NCBI GenBank assembly: GCA_016787525.1
Contig: JAEUUP010000127.1
Location: 1 to 64,000, forward strand
Reading direction: 5' to 3'
Source: Saprospiraceae bacterium
GTDB lineage: Bacteria > Bacteroidota > Bacteroidia > Chitinophagales > Saprospiraceae
Length of the DNA stretch: 64,000 bases
The notes below the pieces were generated by a model. The model was not told the DNA's origin, did not search any database, and saw only the letters and a program-made list of their open reading frames with translations. The position numbers and the translations under genes were made by a program. This document shows positions 36,987-46,122 of this stretch, in pieces. Numbering within the stretch: position 1 is the first letter of the stretch; the number at the start of each line of letters is the position of its first letter.

Positions 36987-37190
36987 TTAACTCACTTTTA
37001 TAACGTTTCTCGCTTGCAAACCTTTGGGTCCTTCTACCACCTCAAATTTTACTTTATCACCTTCATGCAAAGTTCTAAATCCTTCAGCAATAATACTGGC
37101 ATGATGCACAAATACATCATCGCCTTTGGGTCTTGTGATATAACCATAACCTTTGGGATCGTTGAACCATTTGACAACACCTTCTTCCAT
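36987..37190 (-). CDS. Cold-shock domain protein
   Basis: A 67-residue single cold-shock domain starting MEEGVVKWFNDPKGYGYI, with RNP1-like KGYGYI and RNP2 VFVHH. It binds single-stranded RNA or DNA as chaperone. It is the first gene of a run with two ATP-grasp ligases and a GNAT enzyme, 11 bp before the first ligase, so read-through is likely. Confidence 0.93.
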   Translation of the reverse strand: MEEGVVKWFNDPKGYGYITRPKGDDVFVHHASIIAEGFRTLHEGDKVKFEVVEGPKGLQARNVIKVS

Positions 37191-37229
37191 TTTTTAGATT
37201 TTAATTGTTTAAAAATAGGTACTAAAGTC

Positions 37230-37262
37230 CAAAAATAGCGTTTTGTCTCAAATTATGAACAA
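37230..37262 (-). promoter_or_regulatory. Promoter of the csp / ATP-grasp operon
   Basis: On the minus strand TATTTTTG spans 37237-37230 and TTG spans 37262-37260, spacer 22 bp. The csp start codon is about 40 bp downstream. Confidence 0.5.
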
Positions 37263-37325
37263 GTGTTTACATAAAAAATCACTAATACCACCTAAAAGAA
37301 GTATTGAAACAGGTTATTGAGGGGT

Positions 37326-37373
37326 AAAAAGAAGGTCGGCGAAGCAGTACGCTTCGCCGACCTTCTTTTTTTC
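37326..37373. terminator. Strong GC-rich terminator
   Basis: AAAGAAGGTCGGCGAAGC pairs perfectly with GCTTCGCCGACCTTCTTT around a 5-nt loop and is flanked by A and T runs. It serves the minus-strand T9SS gene located to its right. A near-9-mer (TTGAGGGG) lies just upstream. Confidence 0.85.
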
Positions 37374-37384
37374 ATAGATACCTT

Positions 37385-40360
37385 TTACTGTTTGACCAAT
37401 CGCACAATATGGCTTCGATTTTCAGCAGTCACTCGGATGAGATAGACACCCGCAGGTCGGCTCGACATATCGAGGTCGAACGTCTGTTGTTCAGAGGCTT
37501 TTGCACCCGTTTGATAGAGTAATTGACCCATCGGATTGAAAACTTGAACGCGTGTGTCCACAGGGCGGCTCATGTCAAGTGAAAGTGTTGCACTACCAGA
37601 TGTTGGATTCGGTGCAAGCGTCAAGCGGCTGATGGCTGAAGTAGGGTCGTTGGTACTGACTGTTGAACGTTTAACAGTCAAAACCCTTGTTTCAGTACAG
37701 CCTTTTGCATCTGTAATTGTAACTGTATAATCCCCAGGTGCAAGATTGACAATAGAATCTCTTGACAGTCCGTTACTCCAAAGGAATGTGTAAGGCGATG
37801 CTCCTGCTGTAGGCGATGACAGCACAATTTTACCATTCGGCAAGCCAAATGTAGCATCTGTGATAGTCACTTTATGTCCAAACGTTTGTGGACAAGACAA
37901 GATATTGAGATTATCTAAGTCTATATAGTAACCAATAAATGAGTCAATCGCACTCACAACTTGAAACCTTACCTTGATGATTTGTCCAGCAAATCGCGCT
38001 AATGGTATGGTTCGGGTTCGATAGGTGTTGGCAATAATGTGATTGCTTTTGTAAATGGTATCTACAAGTGTATAAACCGTATCGCAATCAGCTGCAATCA
38101 TCACTTTCAAAGTATCTTTATTCACTAAATCATAGCCTGCATAAGGCGATGATTCATTGACAAAACGGTAGTCATAGCGCAAAGTATCATCGGTGCGGAT
38201 AGGTCCAAATTTACCCGCGGTGGCTTGCATACCTCGTGCACCTGGTGTGATGATGGTATCATTACCGAATATAGGATCTATGAATATGGCTGTATCGGTA
38301 TAGATATTGGCGAAAATATAACCATTACCAGAAGCATTGCCATGTCCGCTACGACCGATTGCTGCACGAACGGCTGTCCAATGTGGCGGTACAGGATTGG
38401 TTGTGCTGTTGAAATCGTATAAAGTTTTTGCTTTCACCGCAGCTGGAATCAACAAGCCGCTTGGCAAAGAGTCATTGACACGCAGTGCATCATTTGCTGC
38501 ATTGACCCAAACTGTCAATCGTTGATTAGTTGAAGGGGTTGGTACTTTTGCATTGAATCTGTAAATACCTACACTATTGGGTTGTATGGTCAAGCCAGTG
38601 GCATTTTCAGTGACTGCTGCACCATTGCCCACACGATAGCCAACACTGAAGTTCGACTGAGGGGTCGAACCTAAGTTAGCAATACGCATCACAATTTGGC
38701 AATTATTCATATAATTGACATACGAATACGTTACACTGTCAGCCGCCAAGTCAACAGTTGGTGTTGAACCAATCACGATATTGTCAATGGCTACACCGTC
38801 ATAAGTTGTGTTGCCACTGCCATCGCTACGGAAACCAAAGCGCAAACGACAATTGGCACGACCTGCCATGCCTGTCAAAGTATTTTGAGCCAAATACCAT
38901 CCTGCTTTTGTAGTGCCTGCCCAAACAGGACGACGAATGGTATTGATAGTATCTTGATACCAATTGATACCTGTACCACGACCACCCATAACACGCCAAG
39001 TTTGTCCGCCATCTGTAGAACCTTCCAACCAAGCACCATCATAAGTTGTTGTACCAAGTTTTTCAGAATAGACATTGATGTCGAAGCTGATTTTAGGGTC
39101 AGTCCCTAATTGTGAAAAATCGAAACAAGGTGACAATAAGTAGCCAAACTCATTATTATTATAAGCCGTATCTTTACCTGTTGTCCAACAAGATACACCA
39201 CTCGCCGCACCTTGTATGTAGCGATAGTTCGGCGTGCCGTACTGCCAAGTTGAATTTCTGGTTGGCGTTGTGTCTAATACAGACCAAGTATCTTTTCCTG
39301 CTTCAAAATTTTGAATATAAGGGAATTGATTGACCAAACGTGGCCGCACAATAGTCATACGGAAAGTATCATTGGCTTTGTTTTTATCACCCGATAGCTC
39401 TGTCCATACGGCAATATTGTACTCACCTGGTGTTGAGAAATCGTAAGGCGTTTTAAATGTAATAGTAGCAGTACTGTCCTTCGACAAAACACCTGTATAA
39501 AGTCCATCGGCAGGGAACGGGATATTCAATAACTGACCATTGATACTGGCTTTGAAAGGTATCAATTGCTGTGGCGCACCCGCAAAGTTTTTCATAAGGA
39601 AACGAATACTATCAATGCCTAAGTTACAACTACTGAGGGGTCTGAGAATGTTGATAATACCCACATTAGTAGCCGTATCCGTTTTGAAATTCAAAGGACC
39701 AACAACACCACTTGAATCATTATTCGTACAAAGCGTTTGAATATATGCAGCATAATTAGTCGTTTCATTCAAATTGGTCAAAATACCAAAAGTGTCAGTC
39801 GTTCTAAATCGGTTGCGACCACGACCATATTGGAAACCTGCCGTGTCCCATTCAACAAGATAAGTCGGCTGATTACCCCTCAGTGTCGGCTGCCAAGTGA
39901 GAGTGGCATTGGCACTTCTGATGGCAGAAATACGCGCATTAACTGCCGAGCCACAGTTCACGCATTTGACTACACCTCTAAAGACAATACCCGTTCTGGG
40001 AGTCAAACCATCACTAAATATCAAATCGCCTGCATTATTGAAAAGTGCGTATTTGATTTCATTCTGATAAGTCCCCATCGCAACATAGCGTATAATGATA
40101 GAGTCGCCTGGTTTGACACGAATTTGGAACAATCGAATACTATCCGCCGAGTTGATAGAAGTCCCATCGTGCGTATAGCCTCTTTCGGCATTGTTTCCAA
40201 ACTTTAAAAAGACTTGAGAATCGTCCCAACTATCACCAAAGCGGTCGTAAATGCGCAGCGTAAACGTACAGCTATCTTGCGCAGTCAGTTGTACGGTCGA
40301 GAGCAGCAATACAGATGCTGCAAAAAGCCATTTCATAAATAGCGTACTGGTTAATTTCAT
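37385..40360 (-). CDS. Large secreted protein with T9SS C-terminal sorting domain
   Basis: A 991-residue exported protein, signal peptide MKLTSTLFMKWLFAASVLLLSTVQLTAQ; earlier in-frame ATGs at 40366 and 40390 only add a few polar residues. The N-terminal part repeats a beta pattern (FTLRIYDRFGDSWDDSQVFLKFG), then comes a fibronectin III-like module (ARISAIRSANATLTWQPT), MAM/jelly-roll-like segments with DGAWLEGSTDGGQTW, and a gliding-type repeat (SPYTFLWSNGLSRDSIVNLAPGDYTVTITDAKGC). The last 75 residues (LTLAPNPTSGSATLSLD ... PAGVYLIRVTAENRSHIVRLVKQ) are a type A T9SS sorting domain, so it is sent to the cell surface or medium. No catalytic site recognised; adhesion is likely. Confidence 0.88.
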   Translation of the reverse strand: MKLTSTLFMKWLFAASVLLLSTVQLTAQDSCTFTLRIYDRFGDSWDDSQVFLKFGNNAERGYTHDGTSINSADSIRLFQIRVKPGDSIIIRYVAMGTYQNEIKYALFNNAGDLIFSDGLTPRTGIVFRGVVKCVNCGSAVNARISAIRSANATLTWQPTLRGNQPTYLVEWDTAGFQYGRGRNRFRTTDTFGILTNLNETTNYAAYIQTLCTNNDSSGVVGPLNFKTDTATNVGIINILRPLSSCNLGIDSIRFLMKNFAGAPQQLIPFKASINGQLLNIPFPADGLYTGVLSKDSTATITFKTPYDFSTPGEYNIAVWTELSGDKNKANDTFRMTIVRPRLVNQFPYIQNFEAGKDTWSVLDTTPTRNSTWQYGTPNYRYIQGAASGVSCWTTGKDTAYNNNEFGYLLSPCFDFSQLGTDPKISFDINVYSEKLGTTTYDGAWLEGSTDGGQTWRVMGGRGTGINWYQDTINTIRRPVWAGTTKAGWYLAQNTLTGMAGRANCRLRFGFRSDGSGNTTYDGVAIDNIVIGSTPTVDLAADSVTYSYVNYMNNCQIVMRIANLGSTPQSNFSVGYRVGNGAAVTENATGLTIQPNSVGIYRFNAKVPTPSTNQRLTVWVNAANDALRVNDSLPSGLLIPAAVKAKTLYDFNSTTNPVPPHWTAVRAAIGRSGHGNASGNGYIFANIYTDTAIFIDPIFGNDTIITPGARGMQATAGKFGPIRTDDTLRYDYRFVNESSPYAGYDLVNKDTLKVMIAADCDTVYTLVDTIYKSNHIIANTYRTRTIPLARFAGQIIKVRFQVVSAIDSFIGYYIDLDNLNILSCPQTFGHKVTITDATFGLPNGKIVLSSPTAGASPYTFLWSNGLSRDSIVNLAPGDYTVTITDAKGCTETRVLTVKRSTVSTNDPTSAISRLTLAPNPTSGSATLSLDMSRPVDTRVQVFNPMGQLLYQTGAKASEQQTFDLDMSSRPAGVYLIRVTAENRSHIVRLVKQ

Positions 40361-40665
40361 AGACATATTTTTATAATGTTCTAAAAACAAATTTTGTGAA
40401 GTAGCACAAAGAACAAAGGTTAAAAATAGAGATTTTTTTTATTTGTAAGTTAGAAAATGAATTGAGAAAATATTTGCCGCTCTAAAATTATATGTTTTTA
40501 AACTTTATTTATGTACTTATTGTTACATTTTTATTTTTTCAAAAGATTCGGAATGTAAATTCTCGAACGAAATTTAAACAAAATTTCGACTTTTTTATTT
40601 TATTCCTAATTTACATTAGCACAGAATAAGAATATTTAACAATTTTTGTCAAAAATTTCGTCAAA
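40361..40665. other. AT-rich divergent intergenic region
   Basis: About 305 bp between the T9SS exoprotein and the MerR-type regulator gene. Strongly AT-rich, presumably holding both promoters, but no convincing TAnnTTTG pair or operator could be fixed. No gene seen. Confidence 0.5.
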
Positions 40666-41580
40666 GTGGCTGTTTATTCAATCAAAGACTTAGAAAAGTT
40701 GACTGGCATCAAGGCTCATACCATTCGGATATGGGAGCAACGCTATTGCCTTATTGAACCTAAACGGACGAAAACCAATATCCGATACTATTGTGATGCC
40801 GACCTCAAAAAACTTATCAATATCGCTTTGCTCAATCGCCAAGGTGTAAAAATATCTAAATTAGCAACAATGACACCGCAAGAAATTGCAGAACAAGCTT
40901 CTATGATTTCAGAGTGTAATTTAGAATATGACACACAACTCGATACACTTACCATTGCGATGATTGAAATGGATGACTACAAATTCGACCATGTGCTGAG
41001 TGCCAATATTGATAAAATGGGTTTTGAACAAACAATGCTGTCCGTAGTCTATCCGTTTTTAGAAAGATTGAATCTGCTGTGGTTGACAGGAAGCGTTAGT
41101 CCTGTTCAAGAATATTTCATGAGCAATCTACTACGTCAAAAAGTCATTGCTGCCATTGATAGAGAACCAATCGTATCGCCCAAAGAACGAGATGCCAAAC
41201 GGTTTATGATTTATCTTCCTGAAGGCGAACGACAGGAGTTGAGTTTATTATTCATGTATTTTTTGCTCAAAACACGTCATCACCACGTCATTTATTTGGG
41301 CAATGAAGTTAGTTGGGATGATTTGAAGGATGCTTACCAAATCCGCAAACCCGACTATATTTTTACTTTTATAAACGAACCTTTTTTAAAAATTTCGACA
41401 CAACAATACGTAAACAACCTTGCAACAGCATTTTCAGATTGTCAAATTCTGCTTTCTGGCTACCAAGTGAGTTCCAAAGAACTCAAATTGTGTTCAAACG
41501 TATCTATTTGCCACAGTCTTGACGACACAATTCATTTCATTGACACACTACAATCTCCTGCCTTTTACGCTCAACTGTAG
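40666..41580 (+). CDS. MerR-type regulator with B12-binding-like domain
   Basis: A 304-residue regulator starting at GTG. Residues 1-70 are a MerR winged helix (YSIKDLEKLTGIKAHTIRIWEQRY, then IRYYCDADLKKL). Residues about 90-180 form the helical cap of CarH/LitR-type proteins (LERLNLLWLTGSVSPVQEYFMSNLLRQK) and the rest is a cobalamin-binding Rossmann domain (MIYLPEGERQELSLLFMYFLLKTRHHHVIYLG). In light sensors of this family the usual E-x-H-x-x-G motif provides the lower-axial His of cobalamin; here the position reads ERQELS, with Gln for His and Ser for Gly. It probably no longer binds B12 in the normal way. Target genes may include the divergent T9SS protein or itself. Confidence 0.85.
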   Translation: MAVYSIKDLEKLTGIKAHTIRIWEQRYCLIEPKRTKTNIRYYCDADLKKLINIALLNRQGVKISKLATMTPQEIAEQASMISECNLEYDTQLDTLTIAMIEMDDYKFDHVLSANIDKMGFEQTMLSVVYPFLERLNLLWLTGSVSPVQEYFMSNLLRQKVIAAIDREPIVSPKERDAKRFMIYLPEGERQELSLLFMYFLLKTRHHHVIYLGNEVSWDDLKDAYQIRKPDYIFTFINEPFLKISTQQYVNNLATAFSDCQILLSGYQVSSKELKLCSNVSICHSLDDTIHFIDTLQSPAFYAQL

Positions 41581-41615
41581 TTGATACATCGTAAAATACT
41601 GAGGGGTACTTTTTA

Positions 41616-42806
41616 TCACTTTCTTGTTAGTAAGTTTTCAATTGCCAATAGTTCTATAATACCTAAAACCTCGCTTCTTTCAACAATAAGATTATCTTCT
41701 TTTACGACAGGCAAAGCAAATACATTGGTTCGATACATTTTTTCATAGATTTCTTTCAATGAGGTATTTTCCATTGCTTTTTCATTACTTAAGCTTGCAT
41801 AAGATGACACAAGCGCGTCGTAATGCCTGTTTTTCATTGCATCTAACATATCTGGCTCTTGAAGTATCCCCCTCAGTATATGGGCATCGTCGAAGACTAA
41901 AAAGTTGCTTTCTTGTCCATTAGCCAGTTCTTGGATAGCTATATGCATGGGGTCGGAAGTTTGAAAAGTAGTAAAGACAGGACGCATAATCTGGTTTACA
42001 TTCCATTGACTCAGATGCTCTTCAAACAAAATTTGCTGATATTCTTGACGAGCCGTGTAAAATACAAACCCTGCAATCAAAGCTAAAATAGGTTTTAAGC
42101 CCCAATGTTCACCCTCTGCATCGCGCCAGTTTTCAAAAAAAGGACTTTCTGGAAAGAAATCAGCCACAGCAGGCAAAAGTGCGTAAACGAAAAAGGCTAT
42201 CGAAATAACTTGCCCTAAGATCGTAGCTAGTTTTGTTGCTTTCACACGCCCAAAAGACATAGACAAAAGCGCACGCAAAACCCGTCCACCATCCATCGGA
42301 AAAGCTGGAATCATATTGAATACAACAAGCATGAAATTAGCTTTAGTCAAAGCAGCAAAAAATCCCAAAGTCGGGTCAATGATAATTTCATTCGAGTCAT
42401 TTGACAAAAGCTCCTGAAATGAAAACTGGAGTGAATATTGAAAATAGAGCCATAAAGCCAGAACTACATAAATCACAACATTGACTGCAGGACCAGCTAT
42501 GGCAACAATAAATTCTTGAAAGGGTTTTTCGGGTAACTTATTCAATCTAGCCACTCCCCCAATGGGCAAAATGGTGACATCTTGAGTTTTAATACCAAAA
42601 TATCGCGCAGATAAAGCATGACCAAACTCATGCAACAATACACAAACGAATAGCGCGACAATTGTAAGACCGAATAGTGCAATATTAGTCCAGCTCGCCT
42701 CTCTGCTTTTACCAACATAAATGACAAACAGAAACAACAGAGCGAAAGACCAATGTACTTTGACTGGAATCCCAAAAATTTTTGCTATTTGCACAGAACC
42801 TCGCAT
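41616..42806 (-). CDS. Site-2-protease family M50 metallopeptidase with CBS domains
   Basis: A 396-residue integral membrane protein. Zinc ligands are H59 and H63 in LLHEFGHAL with E60 as catalytic base, and D172 in NMIPAFPMDGGR. VAIAGPAVNV is the conserved helix between. Six or so membrane segments are followed by a pair of CBS domains (about 255-396; MRPVFTTFQTSDPMHIAIQELA, later VFALPVVKEDNLIVERSEVLGIIEL) that may sense adenine nucleotides. It cleaves membrane-embedded substrates, perhaps anti-sigma factors; an ECF sigma/anti-sigma pair is encoded just upstream on the same strand, which makes that idea attractive but unproven. Confidence 0.92.
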   Translation of the reverse strand: MRGSVQIAKIFGIPVKVHWSFALLFLFVIYVGKSREASWTNIALFGLTIVALFVCVLLHEFGHALSARYFGIKTQDVTILPIGGVARLNKLPEKPFQEFIVAIAGPAVNVVIYVVLALWLYFQYSLQFSFQELLSNDSNEIIIDPTLGFFAALTKANFMLVVFNMIPAFPMDGGRVLRALLSMSFGRVKATKLATILGQVISIAFFVYALLPAVADFFPESPFFENWRDAEGEHWGLKPILALIAGFVFYTARQEYQQILFEEHLSQWNVNQIMRPVFTTFQTSDPMHIAIQELANGQESNFLVFDDAHILRGILQEPDMLDAMKNRHYDALVSSYASLSNEKAMENTSLKEIYEKMYRTNVFALPVVKEDNLIVERSEVLGIIELLAIENLLTRK

Positions 42807-42844
42807 AAGCTTTGAGTTTTAACTGTAAAAATACTGAGGGGTAT

Positions 42845-42887
42845 AAAAAAGGCTTGTCTCATAACAGATTGAGGCAAGCCTTTGTTT
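42845..42887. terminator. Terminator downstream of the anti-sigma gene
   Basis: AAAAGGCTTG pairs with CAAGCCTTT, with TCTC/GAGG pairing inside. A/T runs on both sides. A 9-mer copy lies at 42833-42841, immediately beside it. Confidence 0.75.
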
Positions 42888-42992
42888 GAAAATTCAACTA
42901 GTAGAATAGATACAATTCGATGTTTTAATTTTATTCGGTTACTGTTTTTACATATATTCGATGGGAAAAAATGTTGCCACGTTCACCTTTAG

Positions 42993-43238
42993 TTAGTGCG
43001 GGGCTGTCCGAATTTTATCTTTGATATTTTGAATCAAATTCGGAGAGGCTTTGCGCCGATGAACGCTGTTTCTGAGGAGGTCGCGGAACGACTGTTCGTG
43101 ATGTAGGGCTTCGCTGACTGCAGGATTGTGGTTCATTTCAGAACGGAAATTAGCTGCTGCTTCTTGAGTCATCGCGCCGTCAAGGTACAGATTAACGCGC
43201 TGCAATACGTCGTCGTTCAATTGTTGAATCTCTCTCAT
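42993..43238 (-). CDS. Small anti-sigma-like protein
   Basis: An 81-residue soluble protein (MREIQQLNDDVLQRVNLYLDGAMTQEAAANFRSEMNHNPAVSEAL) with the helical arrangement of anti-sigma N-domains: a YLDGAMT turn, then a helix with an N-P-A-V-x-E motif. It lacks the H-x3-C-x2-C zinc motif and has no membrane segment. It follows the ECF sigma gene with a gap of 111 bp on the same strand, so it is probably its regulator. The short length is normal for this lineage-specific partner type. Confidence 0.6.
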   Translation of the reverse strand: MREIQQLNDDVLQRVNLYLDGAMTQEAAANFRSEMNHNPAVSEALHHEQSFRDLLRNSVHRRKASPNLIQNIKDKIRTAPH

Positions 43239-43349
43239 TGGTTGGTGGATTTGTACTGGGTGGCAGCACGTACCATTTTTTTTCGCCAGCCAGTGGTTCT
43301 ACAATATGGTTTTATGATGACTTGTATGTTTAAATTCAAAATGCACAAA

Positions 43350-43922
43350 TTAATTTTTATTAATATTTTCTTCTGTATAGCCTAAGCCTTTAGCATATTC
43401 TTTGAGCTTATCTTTCAACAAACCCCTTGCACGAGATAAACGTGAACGTACAGTACCAATGGGTATATCGAATATCGCTGCCAATTCTTCGTATTGAAAC
43501 TCTTCAACGTAGCACAAAATCATAATGGTTCGGTAGTCTCTTGGCAATTCGTTGATGGCTATCATCACTTCATCACCCATCATATCACTGAACAATTCTG
43601 TTCTTAAATCTGTATAAGAGGTCAAATTTGATTCTTCCTCATCGTGGAACGTAACGATTTCTTCATACGTTACTTTTTGCCCTTGTCGTTTTTTACGCTT
43701 GTATTCGTTGATGAACGTGTTTTTCATTATACGAAACAACCAAGCCTTTGAATTAGTTCCCACCTGATATTGATCAATAGCTTTGTATGCTTTCATAAAA
43801 GTATCTTGAACCAAGTCGTCAACTTCATCTTCGTCTTGAATCAAGTAATAAGCAAAATTTGCTAAAGCATCTGCATGAGGTAAAAACTCTCCCTCAAATA
43901 TCTTATCCTGTGGGCTTTTCAT
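43350..43922 (-). CDS. ECF RNA polymerase sigma factor (RpoE-like)
   Basis: A 190-residue ECF sigma factor: region 2 with LANFAYYLIQDEDEVDDLVQDTFMKAYKAIDQY and NSKAWLFRIMKNTFINEYKRKKRQG, region 4 with LPRDYRTIMILCYVEEFQYEELAAIFDIPIGTVRSRLSRARGLLKDKL. This is the strongly conserved Bacteroidota RpoE-type factor normally encoded with a small anti-sigma gene. A -7-like TACTTTTG lies at 43956-43949 on the minus strand, 27 bp before the start. Confidence 0.92.
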   Translation of the reverse strand: MKSPQDKIFEGEFLPHADALANFAYYLIQDEDEVDDLVQDTFMKAYKAIDQYQVGTNSKAWLFRIMKNTFINEYKRKKRQGQKVTYEEIVTFHDEEESNLTSYTDLRTELFSDMMGDEVMIAINELPRDYRTIMILCYVEEFQYEELAAIFDIPIGTVRSRLSRARGLLKDKLKEYAKGLGYTEENINKN

Positions 43923-44003
43923 TTTGTTCTATTTTGGCAAAAAGTCCACAAAAGTAAGTGCTAGTTTTTAATTTCCCTAATGAATCGGCGGATTAAAAAT
44001 ACA

Positions 44004-44041
44004 AAAGCGATAAAGCTCTCCTTAAAGAACTTTATCGCTTT
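44004..44041. terminator. Terminator upstream of the sigma gene
   Basis: AAAGCGATAAAG (44004-44015) pairs with CTTTATCGCTTT (44030-44041) around a 14-nt loop. It ends the minus-strand gene at 44056-44457. Confidence 0.7.
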
Positions 44042-44055
44042 ACGCAACTTGTTAC

Positions 44056-44457
44056 TTAAACTTCTTTGACGAATAGGTAATGCTTTTTATTTATAATTGA
44101 AAAATAAATCATATATGCCATATAAGCCACCACGGCAACAACTAAATATACATTGACCGAATCTCTAAACCAACACAATGCGCCACCAAATGCCACTGTC
44201 AATATCGCTTGCATATTCGTCCTAAATGTGCCAACACGCAATTGTGCAGCCTGCCTATCCGATAAGCTCAATTTTATTGGCTCAGTTCGGTATATAGAAT
44301 ATCGCGCTTCGACAGCGATATCCTCTGAGGCAATGACAAACTTTTGCGTACCGCCGTTGGGAACAGTACCCGCAGGTCTTCCATTGATAATGACATCTAT
44401 ATAACGCCCTGCGTGGAAAAGTTGGAAAGGAAACTCGACTGTGATTATCTTCATCAT
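44056..44457 (-). CDS. Predicted membrane protein, unknown function
   Basis: A 133-residue protein starting MMKIITVEFPFQLFHAGRYIDVIINGRPAGTVPNGGTQKF; an extension to 44508 is possible. The first 70 residues are a small beta domain, then two membrane segments at about residues 82-98 and 100-120 (YLVVAVVAYMAYMIYFSI). The N-part resembles small PEGA-like or carboxypeptidase-regulatory beta folds that hang from the membrane, but I cannot name a family. Single gene. Confidence 0.6.
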   Translation of the reverse strand: MMKIITVEFPFQLFHAGRYIDVIINGRPAGTVPNGGTQKFVIASEDIAVEARYSIYRTEPIKLSLSDRQAAQLRVGTFRTNMQAILTVAFGGALCWFRDSVNVYLVVAVVAYMAYMIYFSIINKKHYLFVKEV

Positions 44458-44555
44458 GCCACTTTTGTTTTTGATTTTGTAACGAAAAAATCCGTCTTTA
44501 AAATACAAACAAAAAAATAAAAAGTTGCAAAAAGTTCATTTTATTGAAATAATAG

Positions 44556-44620
44556 ATGCAAGGCATGAAATATGACCTTATACTGAGGGGGGGTATGATG
44601 TCGTATTTCATGCCTTGCAT
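44556..44620. repeat. 17-bp perfect stem with the 9-mer in the loop
   Basis: ATGCAAGGCATGAAATA (44556-44572) pairs perfectly with TATTTCATGCCTTGCAT (44604-44620). The 31-nt loop contains ACTGAGGGG at 44582-44590 followed by more Gs. It lies between glyA and the next gene on the minus strand and has no strong T-run, so termination is only possible. Confidence 0.75.
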
Positions 44621-44629
44621 ATCTTATCT

Positions 44630-45916
44630 CTAAGCTACACTAACTTCTTCATAAAGCGGGAAACGCTCCATAAAACCATTGACTTCATCTTTTACATTGG
44701 CAACCACAGCTTCGTTGCCCATATTTTCGATGATTTGGTCAATCCACTCCACCACTTGCACACAATCCGACTCACAGAAGCCACGTGTCGTAATGGCAGG
44801 TGTACCTACACGAATACCCGATGTAATCATCGGTGATTGTGTATCGAATGGTACAGCATTTTTGTTCAAAGTGATATCAGCGGCTTCGAGTGTTTCTTGC
44901 ACTTGCTTGCCTGTAACGTTTTTATTGCGTAAGTCAATGAGCATCAAGTGGTTATCAGTACCGCCACTGATGATATTGTAACCTTTCGATACAAAGGCAT
45001 TAGCCATCGCTTGAGCGTTTTTGATAACTTGCTGACCATAAGCCTTAAACTCTGGTTGCAAACATTCGTGGAAGGCAATGGCTTTTGCGGCTATCACATG
45101 TTCCAATGGTCCACCTTGCATGCCAGGGAAAACACCTGAGTCCAAAATCGCTGACATTTTTATCATATTGCCTTTCGCTGTTGTGCGACCAAAAGGATTG
45201 TCGAAGTTTTTACCCATCATAATGATGCCTCCACGAGGTCCCCTCAGTGTTTTATGCGTTGTTGAGGTGACGATGTGGCAATATTCCATAGGCGAATTGA
45301 GCAACCCTGCTGCAATCAAACCTGCAGGATGCGCAATATCTGCTAGCAACAAAGCCCCGACTTTGTCAGCAATTTCGCGGAAACGCTTATAATCCCAATC
45401 ACGTGCATAAGCTGATGCACCACAGACGATGAGCTTAGGTTTTTCAGCCAGAGCCGTTGCTTCCACTTTATCCATGTCAATCAAACCCGTTGTTTCTTCG
45501 ACACCATAAAATGTGGCGCGGAAGTGCTTGCCTGAAAAATTGACTGGAGAACCATGTGATAAGTGACCGCCATGCGACAAATTGAAGCCTAAAACCGTAT
45601 CACCTGCTTTCAAACAGGCTAAAAAGACAGCGGCATTCGCTTGTGCGCCTGAGTGTGGTTGCACATTGGCATAAGCTGCCCCAAACAGTTCTTTCAAACG
45701 GTCAATAGCAATTTGTTCGATTTCGTCAACCACTTCACAGCCGCCATAATAGCGTTTGCCGGGATAGCCTTCGGCATATTTATTGGTCAAACAGCTGCCC
45801 ATAGCATCAATAACAGCTTGACTTGTGAAGTTTTCGGAAGCGATGAGTTCAATACCTTTGCGTTGGCGTTCGAGTTCGCGTTGGATAAGTTGTGGAATGA
45901 GCGAGTCGCGTTTCAT
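44630..45916 (-). CDS. glyA: Serine hydroxymethyltransferase
   Basis: A 428-residue PLP enzyme interconverting serine and glycine with tetrahydrofolate. Family features are [50 protein letters not shown], the Schiff-base lysine in [15 protein letters not shown], and [10 protein letters not shown] near the C-terminus. Length and all key residues are normal. Single gene; a promoter-like TAACTTTG lies at 45984-45977 on the minus strand. Two 9-mer copies: one in the gene (45240) beside the PLP-lysine segment, encoding TLRG, one upstream (45955). Confidence 0.97.
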   Translation of the reverse strand: MKRDSLIPQLIQRELERQRKGIELIASENFTSQAVIDAMGSCLTNKYAEGYPGKRYYGGCEVVDEIEQIAIDRLKELFGAAYANVQPHSGAQANAAVFLACLKAGDTVLGFNLSHGGHLSHGSPVNFSGKHFRATFYGVEETTGLIDMDKVEATALAEKPKLIVCGASAYARDWDYKRFREIADKVGALLLADIAHPAGLIAAGLLNSPMEYCHIVTSTTHKTLRGPRGGIIMMGKNFDNPFGRTTAKGNMIKMSAILDSGVFPGMQGGPLEHVIAAKAIAFHECLQPEFKAYGQQVIKNAQAMANAFVSKGYNIISGGTDNHLMLIDLRNKNVTGKQVQETLEAADITLNKNAVPFDTQSPMITSGIRVGTPAITTRGFCESDCVQVVEWIDQIIENMGNEAVVANVKDEVNGFMERFPLYEEVSVA

Positions 45917-46122
45917 TCGAAATGATTTTTTATGTTGAAATTAATTGATTTCATACTGAGGGGTCATTTTGCGCCGCAAAGTTACGTTTTTTGGTTGTAA
46001 AGACAGTTATGGAAATTGGAAATTTCGGTAATTTATTGGTCATTTAGACCTAAACCGAGCCGATGTTTCATATTTTCTGATATAAAAAACTCGTTTTCAT
46101 TTCTGTGAAAACATCGGCAAGT

